NCBI RefSeq assembly: GCF_020630935.1
Contig: NZ_JAHDIG010000013.1
Coordinates: 1 to 64,000, forward strand
Direction: 5' to 3'
Origin: Bernardetia sp.
Lineage (GTDB): Bacteria; Bacteroidota; Bacteroidia; Cytophagales; Bernardetiaceae
DNA length: 64,000 nt
Below, one piece after another: positions 9,187 to 18,888 of this stretch; position 1 is the stretch's first letter; each line of letters begins with the position of its first letter. Under the pieces are notes generated by a model. It saw only the letters and a list, made by a program, of their open reading frames with translations. It was not told the DNA's origin and made no database searches. A program made the position numbers and the translations under genes.

Positions 9187-9798
9187 TTATTTAATTTCGA
9201 AATCTAACATTTTTTTCTCTCTTATAAAACCCTCTAACCTATCGCCAATGTTTATTTTTCCTACTCCTGCTGGCGTACCTGTAAAGATAATATCTCCTAC
9301 TTTGAGTGTAAAAAAGGTAGAAATATAAGCTATAATTTCATTAAAATTCCAAATCATAAGCTCGTTATTTCCTTTTTGGCGTGTCTGTCCGTTTACATTC
9401 AAGTGAAAATCAATAGAATTGAGGTCTCTTAACGTCGAAATATCTATCCATTCTGAAATAGGTGCAGAACCATTGAAGCCTTTAGCAATATCCCACGGAA
9501 GACCTTTTTCCTTAGCTTTGGATTGCAAATCTCTTGCCGTAAAATCTATCCCTAAACCAATTTTATCATAATATGAAGCTGCAAACTGTTCTTCAATGTA
9601 TTTTCCTTCCTTACATATTCTCAAAATGAGTTCTGCTTCATGATGAATATCTTTACTAAAATCTGGGTGATAAAATGGGTCATTATTTTTGAGAATAGCC
9701 GTATCTGGCTTTAAAAAAATGACAGGTTCAGAAGGACGTTCGTTATTGAGTTCGGCAATATGGTCAGCGTAATTTCTACCAATACAAAGAATTTTCAT
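9187..9798 (-). CDS. fumarylacetoacetate hydrolase family protein (FAHD1-like)
   Basis: 203 residues, the length of the compact FAHD1/acylpyruvase branch. It starts with the conserved CIGRNYADH and keeps the metal ligands in HHEAEL (about 51-57) and the GLGIDFTARDLQ segment (about 82-93), then KGFNGSAPI and FTGTPAGVG. Members hydrolyse C-C bonds in acylpyruvates or fumarylpyruvate, or decarboxylate oxaloacetate; the exact substrate cannot be read from sequence. Cytoplasmic. Confidence 0.9.
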   Translation of the reverse strand: MKILCIGRNYADHIAELNNERPSEPVIFLKPDTAILKNNDPFYHPDFSKDIHHEAELILRICKEGKYIEEQFAASYYDKIGLGIDFTARDLQSKAKEKGLPWDIAKGFNGSAPISEWIDISTLRDLNSIDFHLNVNGQTRQKGNNELMIWNFNEIIAYISTFFTLKVGDIIFTGTPAGVGKINIGDRLEGFIREKKMLDFEIK

Positions 9799-10097
9799 AA
9801 TTTATAAATTGATGGATAAGTGTGTAGGGCAAAGATGTATCTTTGACAAAAATCATTTTAACAACAAAAATACAAAATCATAAGTGTTTATTTTAAATCT
9901 GTAAGGACAATGCCTGTTTTGTTCTTATGAATAAATAAAAGTGAAATAAGGTTTTGTCTAGAAAGCATTTTATAAAAATTTGGCAAACAAGCATTCTATT
10001 AAATTAAAATTTGTATTTTAGACCAAACTATAATATAATCATCTACAAAAACATACTACTTAAAAAATATTTTCACAAACACAGATATATAATTTTT

Positions 10098-12128
10098 ATG
10101 GGAGACTTGAACGTAAGAATAGCAGACAATCAGCTTGACCTCAATGAGTTTACACGCTACCTACTCAAAGATATTCAAGCCCTTGAATTGATGCTCAAAA
10201 AAGATTGCTTCGATACAGAACAAATGCACATTGGAGCAGAACAAGAAATCTGTTTGGTAGATGACCACGGAAAACCCTCTGCCACAGCCTTAGAAGTATT
10301 GGAAGCCTTAGGAAATGAAAATTTTACCACCGAACTTGCTCGCTTCAATGTAGAATGTAATTTAGAGCCACAGCCTTTCAAGGGAGATTGTTTTTCCAAA
10401 CTAGAAGCTGAGACAATAGAATTATTAAAAGCATTAGAGAAAATTACAAAAAAACATGATATAGATTATATCTTAACAGGAATCCTTCCCACTATTCGAA
10501 AGTTTGACCTAACGACGGCTAATATTACTCCCTTAGACCGTTATTATGCTTTAATGAACTCATTAAAAAAATTGAGAGGAAAAGAAACCTACGAGCTCAA
10601 AATTGAAGGAATAGACGAACTCAATACATTGCATGATACAGCACTTGTGGAGGCGTGCAATACCAGTTTTCAAGTGCATTTACAAGTAAAACCAGAAAAT
10701 TTTGTTTCAAAATATAATGTTGCAATGGCTATTTCAGCACCCATTTTGGCAGCAGCTTGCAACTCTCCGATGCTTTTCAATAAGCGTCTTTGGAGTGAAA
10801 CAAGAATTGCACTTTTCCGTCAGTCAGTCGACACTCGTATTTCATCAGAGCATTTGCGTGAGCGCAGTCCTCGTGTGATGTTTGGCAATAAATGGCTCAA
10901 AGGTTCTATCTTAGATTTGTATCGTGAGGATATTATGCGTTTTAGAGTTCTCTTGACAACAGATATTGATGAAGATGTTTTGAAGATGGTTCAAGAAGGC
11001 AAAACACCAAAATTACGTGCTTTGAATGTTCATAATTCGACAGTATATCGTTGGAATCGTCCGTGTTATGGTGTAAGTCCAAATGGAAAACCTCATTTGA
11101 GAATCGAAAACCGTATTTTGCCAGCAGGTCCAACAGTGGTAGATGAAGTAGCCAATGCAGCTCTTTGGATTGGTGCAATGAATGCCTTTGAAGATACTTA
11201 TCCAGACGTAAGCGAAATAATGGAGTTTGATGATGCTCGTGCTAATTTTATGAATGTAGCTCGCCATGGCTTGCGTGTGGATGTAAAGTGGGTCAATGGT
11301 AAAAAAATGAGTATAAAGGATTTACTTTTGAAAGAAATAATTCCAATGGCAAGAAAAGGCTTGCAAAAAGCTAGAGTAAATCAGACTGACATCGATAAAT
11401 ATATTGGTGTAATTGAAGCTCGTGTAAAATCCGAACAAACAGGAGCAAATTGGATGCTTCAATCCTATTCCAAACTCATCAAACAAACTACAAAAGAGGA
11501 AGTGATGACAGCCATCACAGTAGCGATTGCAGCCAAACAAAAGAGTAACAAACCTATTCATACGTGGAAACTCGCCACGATTGAAGATATTTCGGATTGG
11601 CAGCCTTCAGATTTGTTAGTGGAAGAGTTTATGGACACTGACCTTTTTACGGTTACAGAAGATGATGTACCCGAGTTTGCAGCCGATATTATGGACTGGC
11701 AGCGCATTCGTTACTTGCCTGTGGAATGTCGTGATGGTGTTTTGGGTGGGCTTGTCTCTTCTCGTCTTTTGCTTCGTTATTTTACTTCTCAACAAAGAGA
11801 TATAAAAAATAATGTCAAGACAGTAAAAGATTTGATGATAACCAATGTCCATACTGTTTCTCCAGAGGCAAATATCTATGAAGCTATGGACTTGATGCGA
11901 AAACACAAAGTGGGATGCTTGCCTGTGGTGGCAAATAAAAACCTTGTTGGAATTATTACAGAGGCTAATTTCTTAAATATTACAGCTAGTCTGTTGAAAC
12001 GCATTGCAGAGCGCAGAAGAAAACGCAGAGAACAGAACGGGAAGAGTGAAAAATCAAACAATATTTCACAACCTCAAAACCTAAAAGAACTAGAAATTAG
12101 TATAGAAGATATAAAAGTAGAAAAGTAA
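10098..12128 (+). CDS. GCS2-like glutamate-cysteine ligase domain fused to CBS domains
   Basis: 676 residues from this start. I chose the ATG at 10098 (MGDLNVRI) over an in-frame ATG at 10011 because the 29 extra residues are AT-codon-rich, low-complexity and upstream of the conserved region. The first about 430 residues resemble carboxylate-amine ligases of the GCS2/YbdK group (GAEQEICLVD near 46, CNTSFQVHLQV, HLRIENRILPAG). The C-terminal part has two CBS modules (about 525-650; FMDTDLFTV, and VKDLMITNVHTVSPEANIYEAM read in parts), which usually bind adenine nucleotides, then a basic tail RRRKRRE. I infer a nucleotide-regulated ATP-dependent peptide ligase. It ends in a strong terminator. 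Confidence 0.8.
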   Translation: MGDLNVRIADNQLDLNEFTRYLLKDIQALELMLKKDCFDTEQMHIGAEQEICLVDDHGKPSATALEVLEALGNENFTTELARFNVECNLEPQPFKGDCFSKLEAETIELLKALEKITKKHDIDYILTGILPTIRKFDLTTANITPLDRYYALMNSLKKLRGKETYELKIEGIDELNTLHDTALVEACNTSFQVHLQVKPENFVSKYNVAMAISAPILAAACNSPMLFNKRLWSETRIALFRQSVDTRISSEHLRERSPRVMFGNKWLKGSILDLYREDIMRFRVLLTTDIDEDVLKMVQEGKTPKLRALNVHNSTVYRWNRPCYGVSPNGKPHLRIENRILPAGPTVVDEVANAALWIGAMNAFEDTYPDVSEIMEFDDARANFMNVARHGLRVDVKWVNGKKMSIKDLLLKEIIPMARKGLQKARVNQTDIDKYIGVIEARVKSEQTGANWMLQSYSKLIKQTTKEEVMTAITVAIAAKQKSNKPIHTWKLATIEDISDWQPSDLLVEEFMDTDLFTVTEDDVPEFAADIMDWQRIRYLPVECRDGVLGGLVSSRLLLRYFTSQQRDIKNNVKTVKDLMITNVHTVSPEANIYEAMDLMRKHKVGCLPVVANKNLVGIITEANFLNITASLLKRIAERRRKRREQNGKSEKSNNISQPQNLKELEISIEDIKVEK

Positions 12129-12135
12129 ACTTTGT

Positions 12136-12165
12136 AAAACCCTAAGATGAAAGTCTTGGGGTTTT
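12136..12165 (+). terminator. Rho-independent terminator after GCS2-CBS gene
   Basis: AAAACCCTAAGA and TCTTGGGGTTTT form a 12-bp stem with one wobble pair around the loop TGAAAG, ending in a T run. It begins 8 bases after the stop codon. Confidence 0.85.
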
Positions 12166-12211
12166 TGAATTAAATCTTTTAATAAAAATACCATCAAGAA
12201 ATTTAGAATCT

Positions 12212-12994
12212 ATGAGTAAAAAAAACCATCTTTTACCTCAAATATTCCCAAAAAAGTTTACCCAAAAAATTCCAAAAAATGAAGGCAGACGTTTTGCTAT
12301 TAGTGATATTCACGGCTGTGGCAAAACGTTTATGTATTTGGTAGAAGATATTTTAAATCTTAAAAAAAATGACCAACTTTTTATTTTGGGAGATTTAATA
12401 GACAGAGGCGAAAATTCTATTCTCTTATTGAATTATATCCTAGAAAAGCAACAAGAAGGCTATCAAATTTTTGTCTTGATAGGCAATCACGAACAAATGC
12501 TTTTAGATTTTTATCATCAGAATGATAATTATTTACATAGGAAAACCATAGCAAGAAACCATTTGGAAGAGTTGGTTAATGAGAAAGGAAAGATAAAGAA
12601 AAAATATGCTGATTTTTTTGATGATATGCTTTTCTATATTGAGCTAGAAAACTGCTTTTTAGTCCACGCTGGTTTTGATGTAGGTTATGAACCTCTCAAC
12701 GATGAAGATTTGTTTACCAACACTCATGCTATGCTTTGGATTCGGAAATTTAAAGGAAATCTATACAAGACTAATCAGAAGCCTGTTGTACACGGACATG
12801 TAGTGCATAACTTAGAAGCAATAAAACAAAACCTTGAACTAGCCAAAGAAAACCGAACGGCTATTGTTCCGATTGATAATGGGTGTGTATATGTAACTTT
12901 AGGAAAGTACAGAAAATATAAAGGCGAAGTAGGAAATCTTTGTGCCATTGAGTTAAATTCTTGGGAACTCTTTTATACACCTTACAGAATGTAG
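12212..12994 (+). CDS. PPP-family serine/threonine phosphatase (metallophosphoesterase)
   Basis: 260 residues. It contains the complete PPP metal-site signature: SDIHGC (about 30-35), GDLIDRG (about 59-65), GNHE (about 90-93), VHAGFD (about 152-157) and VVHGHVV (about 192-198). Bacterial members dephosphorylate phosphoproteins or hydrolyse Ap4A; this sequence does not decide between them. It lies between the terminator at 12136-12165 and the convergent EI24 gene, so it is a single-gene unit. Confidence 0.88.
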   Translation: MSKKNHLLPQIFPKKFTQKIPKNEGRRFAISDIHGCGKTFMYLVEDILNLKKNDQLFILGDLIDRGENSILLLNYILEKQQEGYQIFVLIGNHEQMLLDFYHQNDNYLHRKTIARNHLEELVNEKGKIKKKYADFFDDMLFYIELENCFLVHAGFDVGYEPLNDEDLFTNTHAMLWIRKFKGNLYKTNQKPVVHGHVVHNLEAIKQNLELAKENRTAIVPIDNGCVYVTLGKYRKYKGEVGNLCAIELNSWELFYTPYRM

Positions 12995-13015
12995 TATCGT
13001 ACCTCAACAACGGTG

Positions 13016-13792
13016 TTACACCTCAGTTACAGAACCTTCCTCCAATTCATAAATTCCCAAACCAGCCGAAATACATGCCCAAATAGGCGCAAATAAAATT
13101 CCTAAAACAGGAATCAGAATCATAAGGTACATGGTCAGCCCTACGCCCACAGCAAAAGGACGGTGTTTTTTTACAGTTTCTCTACTTTCTTTTACTCCCA
13201 ATTTCATAAACTCATTCCTTAAGTCTATCATTCCAAAGCCTAGAAAATAAGACTCTACCAAAATAACGATGATGGTTGTAAAGGGAGACAAAAATGAGAC
13301 AAAAATTCCTAGCAAAATAAGAGGAATGGTAATGCCCAGTTCTATGGCTAGATTAGTAAGACTAATTGTAAGACCACGTTTCAAATCACTAACAAATTGA
13401 GGAAATTGAAATTCTTCGTTAGGACGGTCTGGATGCAGAATTTCCTGTACTTTTGCAGCCACAATAGAAAGTGCTGGAGCAAGCAAAATAAGCATCAGAT
13501 ATTTATATAACTTCAAATAAATTAAGACAGAAGCTACTGAAACTAAGAATATAACCAAATAAGAAAGTCCTTTTTGCCACCAGTTTTCAGGATTTTCTAA
13601 GCCTACCAAACTTTCTAACCAGTCTATCGTATCTCCAACAAAATAATACCCTAACACTCCCACAGAAAGAAAAATAACTAGATTCAAAAAGGCAGGAAGT
13701 AAATGATATTTCCAAAGATTGTGTTCTTTTGTAAACGAAAAAGCCTTTCCATACAAACGAACGCCTAATAAAAATTTCTTAAATGGATTCAT
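13016..13792 (-). CDS. EI24 / CysZ-like membrane protein
   Basis: 258 residues with four to six membrane helices. The EI24 family pattern is visible: FKKFLLGVRLYGKAF start, helix pairs at about 30-50 and 78-105, LTNLAIELGITIPL (about 147-160), the sequence ESYFLGFGMIDLRN (about 180-193) and a C-terminal helix with AFVGVG-like GVGLTMYLMILIPVLG. CysZ members move sulfate; others are uncharacterised, so transport of a small anion is inference. The stop of the convergent phosphatase gene is 21 bases away. Confidence 0.75.
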   Translation of the reverse strand: MNPFKKFLLGVRLYGKAFSFTKEHNLWKYHLLPAFLNLVIFLSVGVLGYYFVGDTIDWLESLVGLENPENWWQKGLSYLVIFLVSVASVLIYLKLYKYLMLILLAPALSIVAAKVQEILHPDRPNEEFQFPQFVSDLKRGLTISLTNLAIELGITIPLILLGIFVSFLSPFTTIIVILVESYFLGFGMIDLRNEFMKLGVKESRETVKKHRPFAVGVGLTMYLMILIPVLGILFAPIWACISAGLGIYELEEGSVTEV

Positions 13793-13843
13793 TTTATATT
13801 ATTTTTCTATTCTAAAATCTGCAATCTAAGTTCTGAATTGATT

Positions 13844-14845
13844 TTATAAATCACTCAAATCAAAAATTACACCTCTTGAGCGTGAAGACGATGAAGTATC
13901 TTTTTGAGCTTGTTGAGTTTTTTCTACTTTCTGTTCTTGTTCTCTTATTTTTTTAGCAAACTCTTGTCTGTCTTTTTCTTCTTGAGCTTCCAACTCTTTT
14001 CTGATACGTTCTTGATTTAGTCGGTCTTGTTCTAATTCTTGTCTTATTTTTTCTTGTTCTTCTCTTGTTTTCTGCTCGGCTTCATATTTCATTTCTTGAC
14101 GCATTTCTGGAACAACTTTTCTTGGCGTTTCTTTGTCATACTCATTACTTTGAGAATAATCAGAATATGAAACGTCTGTTTGAGAATATAAATCTTGATA
14201 ATTTCCTCCTTCTAGCAGCCTTAATTGTTCCCTAATCATTTGGCTCTGTTGTTGGTGCATTCTTTCGGCACGCTCCAATGCTTTTTCAGAGGTATGTTCC
14301 ACATCAAGTTTTGCCAAACGGTCAATTTTTGAAAGAGCTGTTTCCATAAAACTTTTAAGCTCCTGCATCATTTGTGCTTTCTGCTGCGCACTATACTCAT
14401 AGGCATAATTCAAAAGTTTTATCTCTCGCTTCATTTCTGTAAGCGTTTGGTCAGCAAGCTGTTGTGTACTCAAAAGAACTTGCTTGGCATTCGATTTTGC
14501 AGTCTGAAGAAGTGCATCAGCTTGCATTTTTCCTTCCAAAATCATCAAATCTGCTCGCTTCTGTGCCTGTTCTAAGTTCAGACGGTTGGCTTCTTGTGCG
14601 TGTGAGAGCGATTCTAAAAGAGTACGTTCAATTTCCTTGAGCTTGGCAAGTTCGGAATGCAAGTAGCCTACTTGTCTTTCAAGTTCTTCGTTGCGATGAG
14701 CTACCGAACTCATATTTTCGGCAATATCAGAAAGATATTCGCTTACATCTTCCTTACGATAACCACCAAAGGTAACTTGTTTGAAAGATTGTTTGCGAAT
14801 TTGTGTTGGGGCGATAGGAGACTTGCCTGTGCTGCGTTCTGCCAT
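13844..14845 (-). CDS. DivIVA-domain coiled-coil protein
   Basis: 333 residues. The N terminus (about 12-60) has the DivIVA-type core with FGGYRKEDVSEYLSDIAENM, followed by long coiled coil (about 50-220). A second charged coiled coil (about 245-315), rich in E, Q, K and R, is followed by an SSSSRSRG stretch. DivIVA proteins bind curved membrane and organise division or polar growth in Gram-positive bacteria; the role in Bacteroidota is not established. It lies 51 bases upstream of the EI24 gene on the same strand, so a membrane-related operon is plausible. Confidence 0.8.
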   Translation of the reverse strand: MAERSTGKSPIAPTQIRKQSFKQVTFGGYRKEDVSEYLSDIAENMSSVAHRNEELERQVGYLHSELAKLKEIERTLLESLSHAQEANRLNLEQAQKRADLMILEGKMQADALLQTAKSNAKQVLLSTQQLADQTLTEMKREIKLLNYAYEYSAQQKAQMMQELKSFMETALSKIDRLAKLDVEHTSEKALERAERMHQQQSQMIREQLRLLEGGNYQDLYSQTDVSYSDYSQSNEYDKETPRKVVPEMRQEMKYEAEQKTREEQEKIRQELEQDRLNQERIRKELEAQEEKDRQEFAKKIREQEQKVEKTQQAQKDTSSSSRSRGVIFDLSDL

Positions 14846-15407
14846 AGCTCTTTGTATGCAATTATTTTATGGAATAGGATATAGTTCTGCTAAAATAACA
14901 TTTTTTTGGAAGAAATGGAGATAAAATGATAAATTAGAAACAAAATGAGTAGCCTTACATAAATATCAGTATTACAAACAGACTTAGATGTTTATTTATG
15001 TCATGAGCTATTTTTGGTCTGCTCTGAAGAGGCTGACCTAACTTTCATCAAGGTCAGCTTCAAAAGGTAGTACTGAAGACATAGATTTTTTATTACAAAT
15101 ATTGGATAAGATGAATAATGATAAAGAAAATAGAAGAATCATAAAACAGAACTATCAAACCTTAATTGATTTAGGGATTCCTTCTTATATCTTAGATAAT
15201 CAAAGAAAATGGTTATTTTTCCTCCAAGAAGGATGGGATGGTGAAAATAACTGGTACTATTTTAAGTAAATGTCTGATACACAACAAATTTCACTTTATG
15301 AATTCATAAAGCTAAATAATATTGAATCTTGTTTATCAAAAGAAATTAAATCAAAATTCAACTTATAAGTTTGAAAATAAGTAGGTTACTGTTTCAAAAT
15401 TATACAG
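14846..15407. other. 562-bp intergenic region with gene remnant and hairpin
   Basis: Contains an imperfect 11-bp hairpin at 15029-15061 (GAGGCTGACCT / AGGTCAGCTTC, no T run) followed by two short plus-strand reading frames in the same frame, listed separately. The left part should carry the promoter of the DivIVA-like gene. No RNA gene was recognised. Confidence 0.5.
15111..15368 (+). pseudogene. short ORF pair split by in-frame TAA, possible gene remnant
   Basis: Two reading frames lie in the same frame: 52 residues (15111-15269; contains LIDLGIPSYILDNQRKWLFF and EGWDGENNWYYFK) and 32 residues (15270-15368; MSDTQQISLYEFIKLNN). They are separated only by the TAA at 15267-15269, which is directly followed by ATG. 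The frame is also open leftward without a start to 15042. Composition looks protein-like, so this may be a decayed small gene or two tiny coupled genes. No family recognised. Confidence 0.35.
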
Positions 15408-16316
15408 CTACTTCATCAATGTAATAATTGTAAAATAGGCTATCATAGAAAGCGAAGACAAAACATTGAGAAGCATGGTTCGCTGAAAGTTGGCTTGTGA
15501 AGCATCTCTCCAAGAAATGATAGTCCAATAGACGAAATAAAGCAAAACAGGAGCAAGAAAGGCTTGAAAGAGCCAAAAATAAAACTCATCTTGGAAAGTA
15601 GAGAAATAAAAATAAAATCCTGCTGTTGCGATTCCAAAAAATAGGATAGTAAAAATAAACGTTCCACGGATTCCTAAAAGCAAACTAATAGTTTTATCAC
15701 CTCGCTTTGCATCTTCTTCATGCTGATAGATTTGTGTCATAGGATACGAACCTAAAAGTAAAATCGAAATCAAGGCAGCAGCAAAAAGATGTCTTTCTTT
15801 GTAAAGTACCTCAAAACCATAAAAATCTGTCAGAAAATCTTTTTCAAATGCTAATACACACATCAAGTATGTGCAAGCTCCTTGAAAAATTCCGACCGTC
15901 AGCCAGCCTCCAATCGCATATTTTTTCAGCCTAATACTAGGATGGCTGTATGCTTTAGACATCATTCCATAGATAAAAACCAGTAGTGCAAACTGCCAAT
16001 TTACCAACAGAAAACTAAAAAAAAGTCCTATCACATCAAAGATGAGCGAAGTAAAAAGTAAATCCTGTTTTACTTTAGGTGGATTTTTTAGCCCTCCAAT
16101 GCTGCCCTCATCTTTGTCGTAAAAACTATTGAATCCGTTGCTGGCAGGATAGACGAAAATATGCAAAATCACAAAGACAGCAAAATACATTTGCCACGTC
16201 AGATGCTCTACTTGGCTGGCAGCAAAACAAAATACTGGCATTAGGAAAATGGAAAACGGAATACGAAGGTGAAGAAGTGTAGAACGAGTAATCATAAGAA
16301 AATAGTATAGATTCAA
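15408..16316 (-). CDS. UbiA-family prenyltransferase
   Basis: 302 residues with eight to nine membrane helices. The two Asp-rich motifs of UbiA enzymes are present: NGFNSFYDKDEGS (about 60-72) and YQHEEDAKRGDKTIS (about 195-209). The family attaches prenyl chains to aromatic acceptors (quinones, heme, and others) in the inner membrane; the acceptor is not identifiable and no quinone-pathway gene is adjacent. A second in-frame Met (MITRSTLLHL) at 16295 is an equally good start. Confidence 0.85.
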   Translation of the reverse strand: MNLYYFLMITRSTLLHLRIPFSIFLMPVFCFAASQVEHLTWQMYFAVFVILHIFVYPASNGFNSFYDKDEGSIGGLKNPPKVKQDLLFTSLIFDVIGLFFSFLLVNWQFALLVFIYGMMSKAYSHPSIRLKKYAIGGWLTVGIFQGACTYLMCVLAFEKDFLTDFYGFEVLYKERHLFAAALISILLLGSYPMTQIYQHEEDAKRGDKTISLLLGIRGTFIFTILFFGIATAGFYFYFSTFQDEFYFWLFQAFLAPVLLYFVYWTIISWRDASQANFQRTMLLNVLSSLSMIAYFTIITLMK

Positions 16317-16405
16317 TTTTTACGAATTACGTATATTTTTCTCTAAAAACTATCAAACATGTCTAGCTTTCTGTTTTTTCTAAGGGTTTTAAGATTCTAA
16401 TGGCT

Positions 16406-16413
16406 TATTTTTG
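16406..16413 (+). promoter_or_regulatory. candidate -7 box (TATTTTTG)
   Basis: Matches the Bacteroidota TAnnTTTG -7 element, 100 bases before the vWA-like gene. No convincing -33 TTTG at 19-21 bases. Confidence 0.25.
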
Positions 16414-16512
16414 TAAATTATCATTAAAAAATAATTTTATTTGAATAAGGATTCTCTAGTAACAACGTTTTAGATACAATAGCCTAGAGTACGTACGAAA
16501 TTAGCTTCATCA

Positions 16513-17766
16513 ATGAAAAAAATACTATTCCATTTCCTTTTTATATTTTTGTCTGTATTTTGTTTTTCTTCTGTTTTGGCACAGTCTGCTAGTCTTGTCA
16601 TGGGGAAAGCAGAAACTAGAGAAACTAGAGACTATGACCCTGCCACTTCTGTTGAGGGAACATTCTTGTTTCCAACAGCTTTTGGAAAAATTGCCGTAAC
16701 AAATACTTCCCACGCCAGACTTTTAGATGAAGTAGAAATTCAGCGTGTAGAACTTGTCTATTCAAAATATCCAAAAACCAATAACTTTCAAGAAATTCAG
16801 CAGCGCAAACTCAACTTAGCTCGTCTAAACGAACTTGAAAAAACAGCGCCCCAACTTTTTAAAGAAAATGTAAAATGGGAATTTGTAGCTCACCTTGTCG
16901 ATAATGCTGCCCAAGCTAAAAATCTATATCATGGTTTTGTGGTGTATTATGATATGAAGGAAAAAGCAAAAACTCAAAAGCAGAAAATACCTGAAACTCC
17001 GAAAGAAGAACCCAAAACTCCAGTAGTTCCAACCTTTGCTTACAATGAAGAATCAGCAGAAGCTACCTTCATAAAAGAAGGAAATCCCAAACCTAATTCT
17101 ACTTATCAAGTCTTTGACCGTCAAGACTGGAAAGATGTGGTGGTGGTTTGTGATTGGACGGCAAGTATGTACCATTTTGCAACACCTGTTTTGCTTTGGC
17201 ACAACCAACAAAATGCAAAAAGTGATACGTCTTCTATCTTGAATTTCGTTTTTTTTAATGACGGAGATGATACCCCCAACAAGGAAAAAAAAATAGGAAA
17301 AACAGGTGGAATTTATGCCACCAAAACGGGAAGTATTGATGAAGCTCTTCAAATGATGGAAACCTCAAAGGCAGCAGGCACAGGAGGCGATTTTCCAGAA
17401 AACGATGTAGAAGCCTTACTATATGCTCAAAAAAATTATCCAAAAGCAAAAGCATTAGTTTTGATTGCTGATAATATGGCAAGCGTGCGTGATATAAAAC
17501 TATTAGAAGAACTCAAAACATCTAAAAAACCTGTTCACATCTTGATTACAAGAACGGAAGAAATTGACCTCATTCGCCCAGAATATTGGGATATTGCCAT
17601 CCAAACAAAGGGAACAATTCATACGCTAAAACAAGATATTTCTTTAGAAGAAGCCATAAATCATAAGAAACGCTTAGACGAAATTGCAGCCATGAGCAAA
17701 CGAGAACTCAAAAAGCTAGAACGTAAAGAAAAGAAAAAGTTACGCAAACAAAAAGGAAAATTTTAG
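16513..17766 (+). CDS. secreted vWA-like protein
   Basis: 417 residues. A signal peptide (1-23, ending SVLAQ) is followed by a variable region, a proline/lysine linker (about 155-180, KEEPKTP) and a von Willebrand A-like domain (about 205-375): DVVVVCDWTASMYHF stands at the MIDAS position (normally DxSxS, here DWTAS), followed by TGGDFPENDVEAL and KALVLIADN. The C-terminal tail (about 390-417) is strongly basic (KRELKKLERKEKKKLRKQK). Metal-dependent adhesion is the family role; the partner is unknown. The next gene starts 27 bases after its stop. Confidence 0.7.
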   Translation: MKKILFHFLFIFLSVFCFSSVLAQSASLVMGKAETRETRDYDPATSVEGTFLFPTAFGKIAVTNTSHARLLDEVEIQRVELVYSKYPKTNNFQEIQQRKLNLARLNELEKTAPQLFKENVKWEFVAHLVDNAAQAKNLYHGFVVYYDMKEKAKTQKQKIPETPKEEPKTPVVPTFAYNEESAEATFIKEGNPKPNSTYQVFDRQDWKDVVVVCDWTASMYHFATPVLLWHNQQNAKSDTSSILNFVFFNDGDDTPNKEKKIGKTGGIYATKTGSIDEALQMMETSKAAGTGGDFPENDVEALLYAQKNYPKAKALVLIADNMASVRDIKLLEELKTSKKPVHILITRTEEIDLIRPEYWDIAIQTKGTIHTLKQDISLEEAINHKKRLDEIAAMSKRELKKLERKEKKKLRKQKGKF

Positions 17767-17793
17767 ATATATATCATTCAAAATGAGTAGCAA

Positions 17794-18888
17794 ATGGAAG
17801 CCATATTTATATTTTTTGTAATTTTTCCACTTTTATCAGCAATACTTGTTTTCGTTGATTTTTTGATGTTTCTCTTCAAAAACAAAAGAGCATTTGGAAA
17901 AAAATGGATAAAGACAGTAGATACTTGTGTAATTGTTGGTTTGCCTTTATTGTATCTTGCCTACGACCCTATGAAAAATGACTGTTGTAATGAAAGTACA
18001 GCATTTTCTCCAGAACATTCTCTGACTATTTTAGTGCTGATTGGTCTGTCGGTCTTGGCGTGTTTGTTTTCTATTTTTAAAGAAAAAATACTAAGTCCAG
18101 TCGTGGAAGTATTGATAAACTCTGTTTTGCTCATTGGATTTATTTTGAATGCTATTGTAGCCATACAACTGAAAGAAATTTCAATTATTGGATGTTTGCC
18201 TATCAGCATTGTTTTTGTATTTCAACTTGTTAAAAGTCAGAATTTATTTTTAGATTCTAATTTTATTCAAACTTCTGAAATAGAAAAACTTACTAATCCT
18301 ATAGAAAAGGTAGCTTGGAAAATTCTTTCCTTAGAACCCATTTTAAAATATCCTGTTTTTCTAATTTTAGCTTTACCAATTTTTATCAGCATTATTTCAT
18401 TTTTACTTCTTTTTGGGCAAAAACCAGATTCAATACTTCGTGTTTTTACAGATACGTACAAACATACCTTTTCAGAACTAGATTATATGTGTGATAATGT
18501 AAATTGTGGAGGGCATTTTTTGTGTTCAGTTGCTGCTAGAGGACATTCTGAAGTGGTAAAACCTATTCGATATGGAGAGCGTGGAGGAAACAAAATTATT
18601 TGTAATCGTCAGCTTTTGGTAGCCAATGCTTTTGAAGAACTGATAGAAGAAAAACTACCAAATTTCCATTTTTTAGTACGAAAAAACTACAACAAAGTGG
18701 GAAATGTTGTTCACAAATACTATGGCATTTTCAATAATAAATTTGTCGCTGATACAGTTTATTTTCTGATGAAACCTCTTGAATTTATTTTTATAATTAC
18801 ACTTTATACTTTTGACAGAAAACCAGAAAATCGTATTGCTAGGCAGTATTTGAGTAGTAAAGACAAGCAGAAATTAAAAAATGGATAA
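17794..18888 (+). CDS. hypothetical membrane protein (possibly DUF6688-like)
   Basis: 364 residues. Helices at about 4-27, 44-60, 76-93, 103-124, 130-148 and 185-210 form the N-terminal half; the C-terminal half (about 220-335) is soluble with a Cys cluster CDNVNCGGHFLC (about 230-241), suggesting a metal or disulfide site, then a last helix (about 330-345). From memory it resembles the uncharacterised DUF6688 group, but this is weak. It probably shares a transcript with the vWA-like gene and ends in a terminator. Confidence 0.6.
   Translation: MEAIFIFFVIFPLLSAILVFVDFLMFLFKNKRAFGKKWIKTVDTCVIVGLPLLYLAYDPMKNDCCNESTAFSPEHSLTILVLIGLSVLACLFSIFKEKILSPVVEVLINSVLLIGFILNAIVAIQLKEISIIGCLPISIVFVFQLVKSQNLFLDSNFIQTSEIEKLTNPIEKVAWKILSLEPILKYPVFLILALPIFISIISFLLLFGQKPDSILRVFTDTYKHTFSELDYMCDNVNCGGHFLCSVAARGHSEVVKPIRYGERGGNKIICNRQLLVANAFEELIEEKLPNFHFLVRKNYNKVGNVVHKYYGIFNNKFVADTVYFLMKPLEFIFIITLYTFDRKPENRIARQYLSSKDKQKLKNG

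Noticed and set aside
10175-11906. Several minus-strand ORFs inside the GCS2-CBS gene
   Set aside because: They are antisense shadows of a clearly coding frame and encode Cys/His-rich random-looking peptides.
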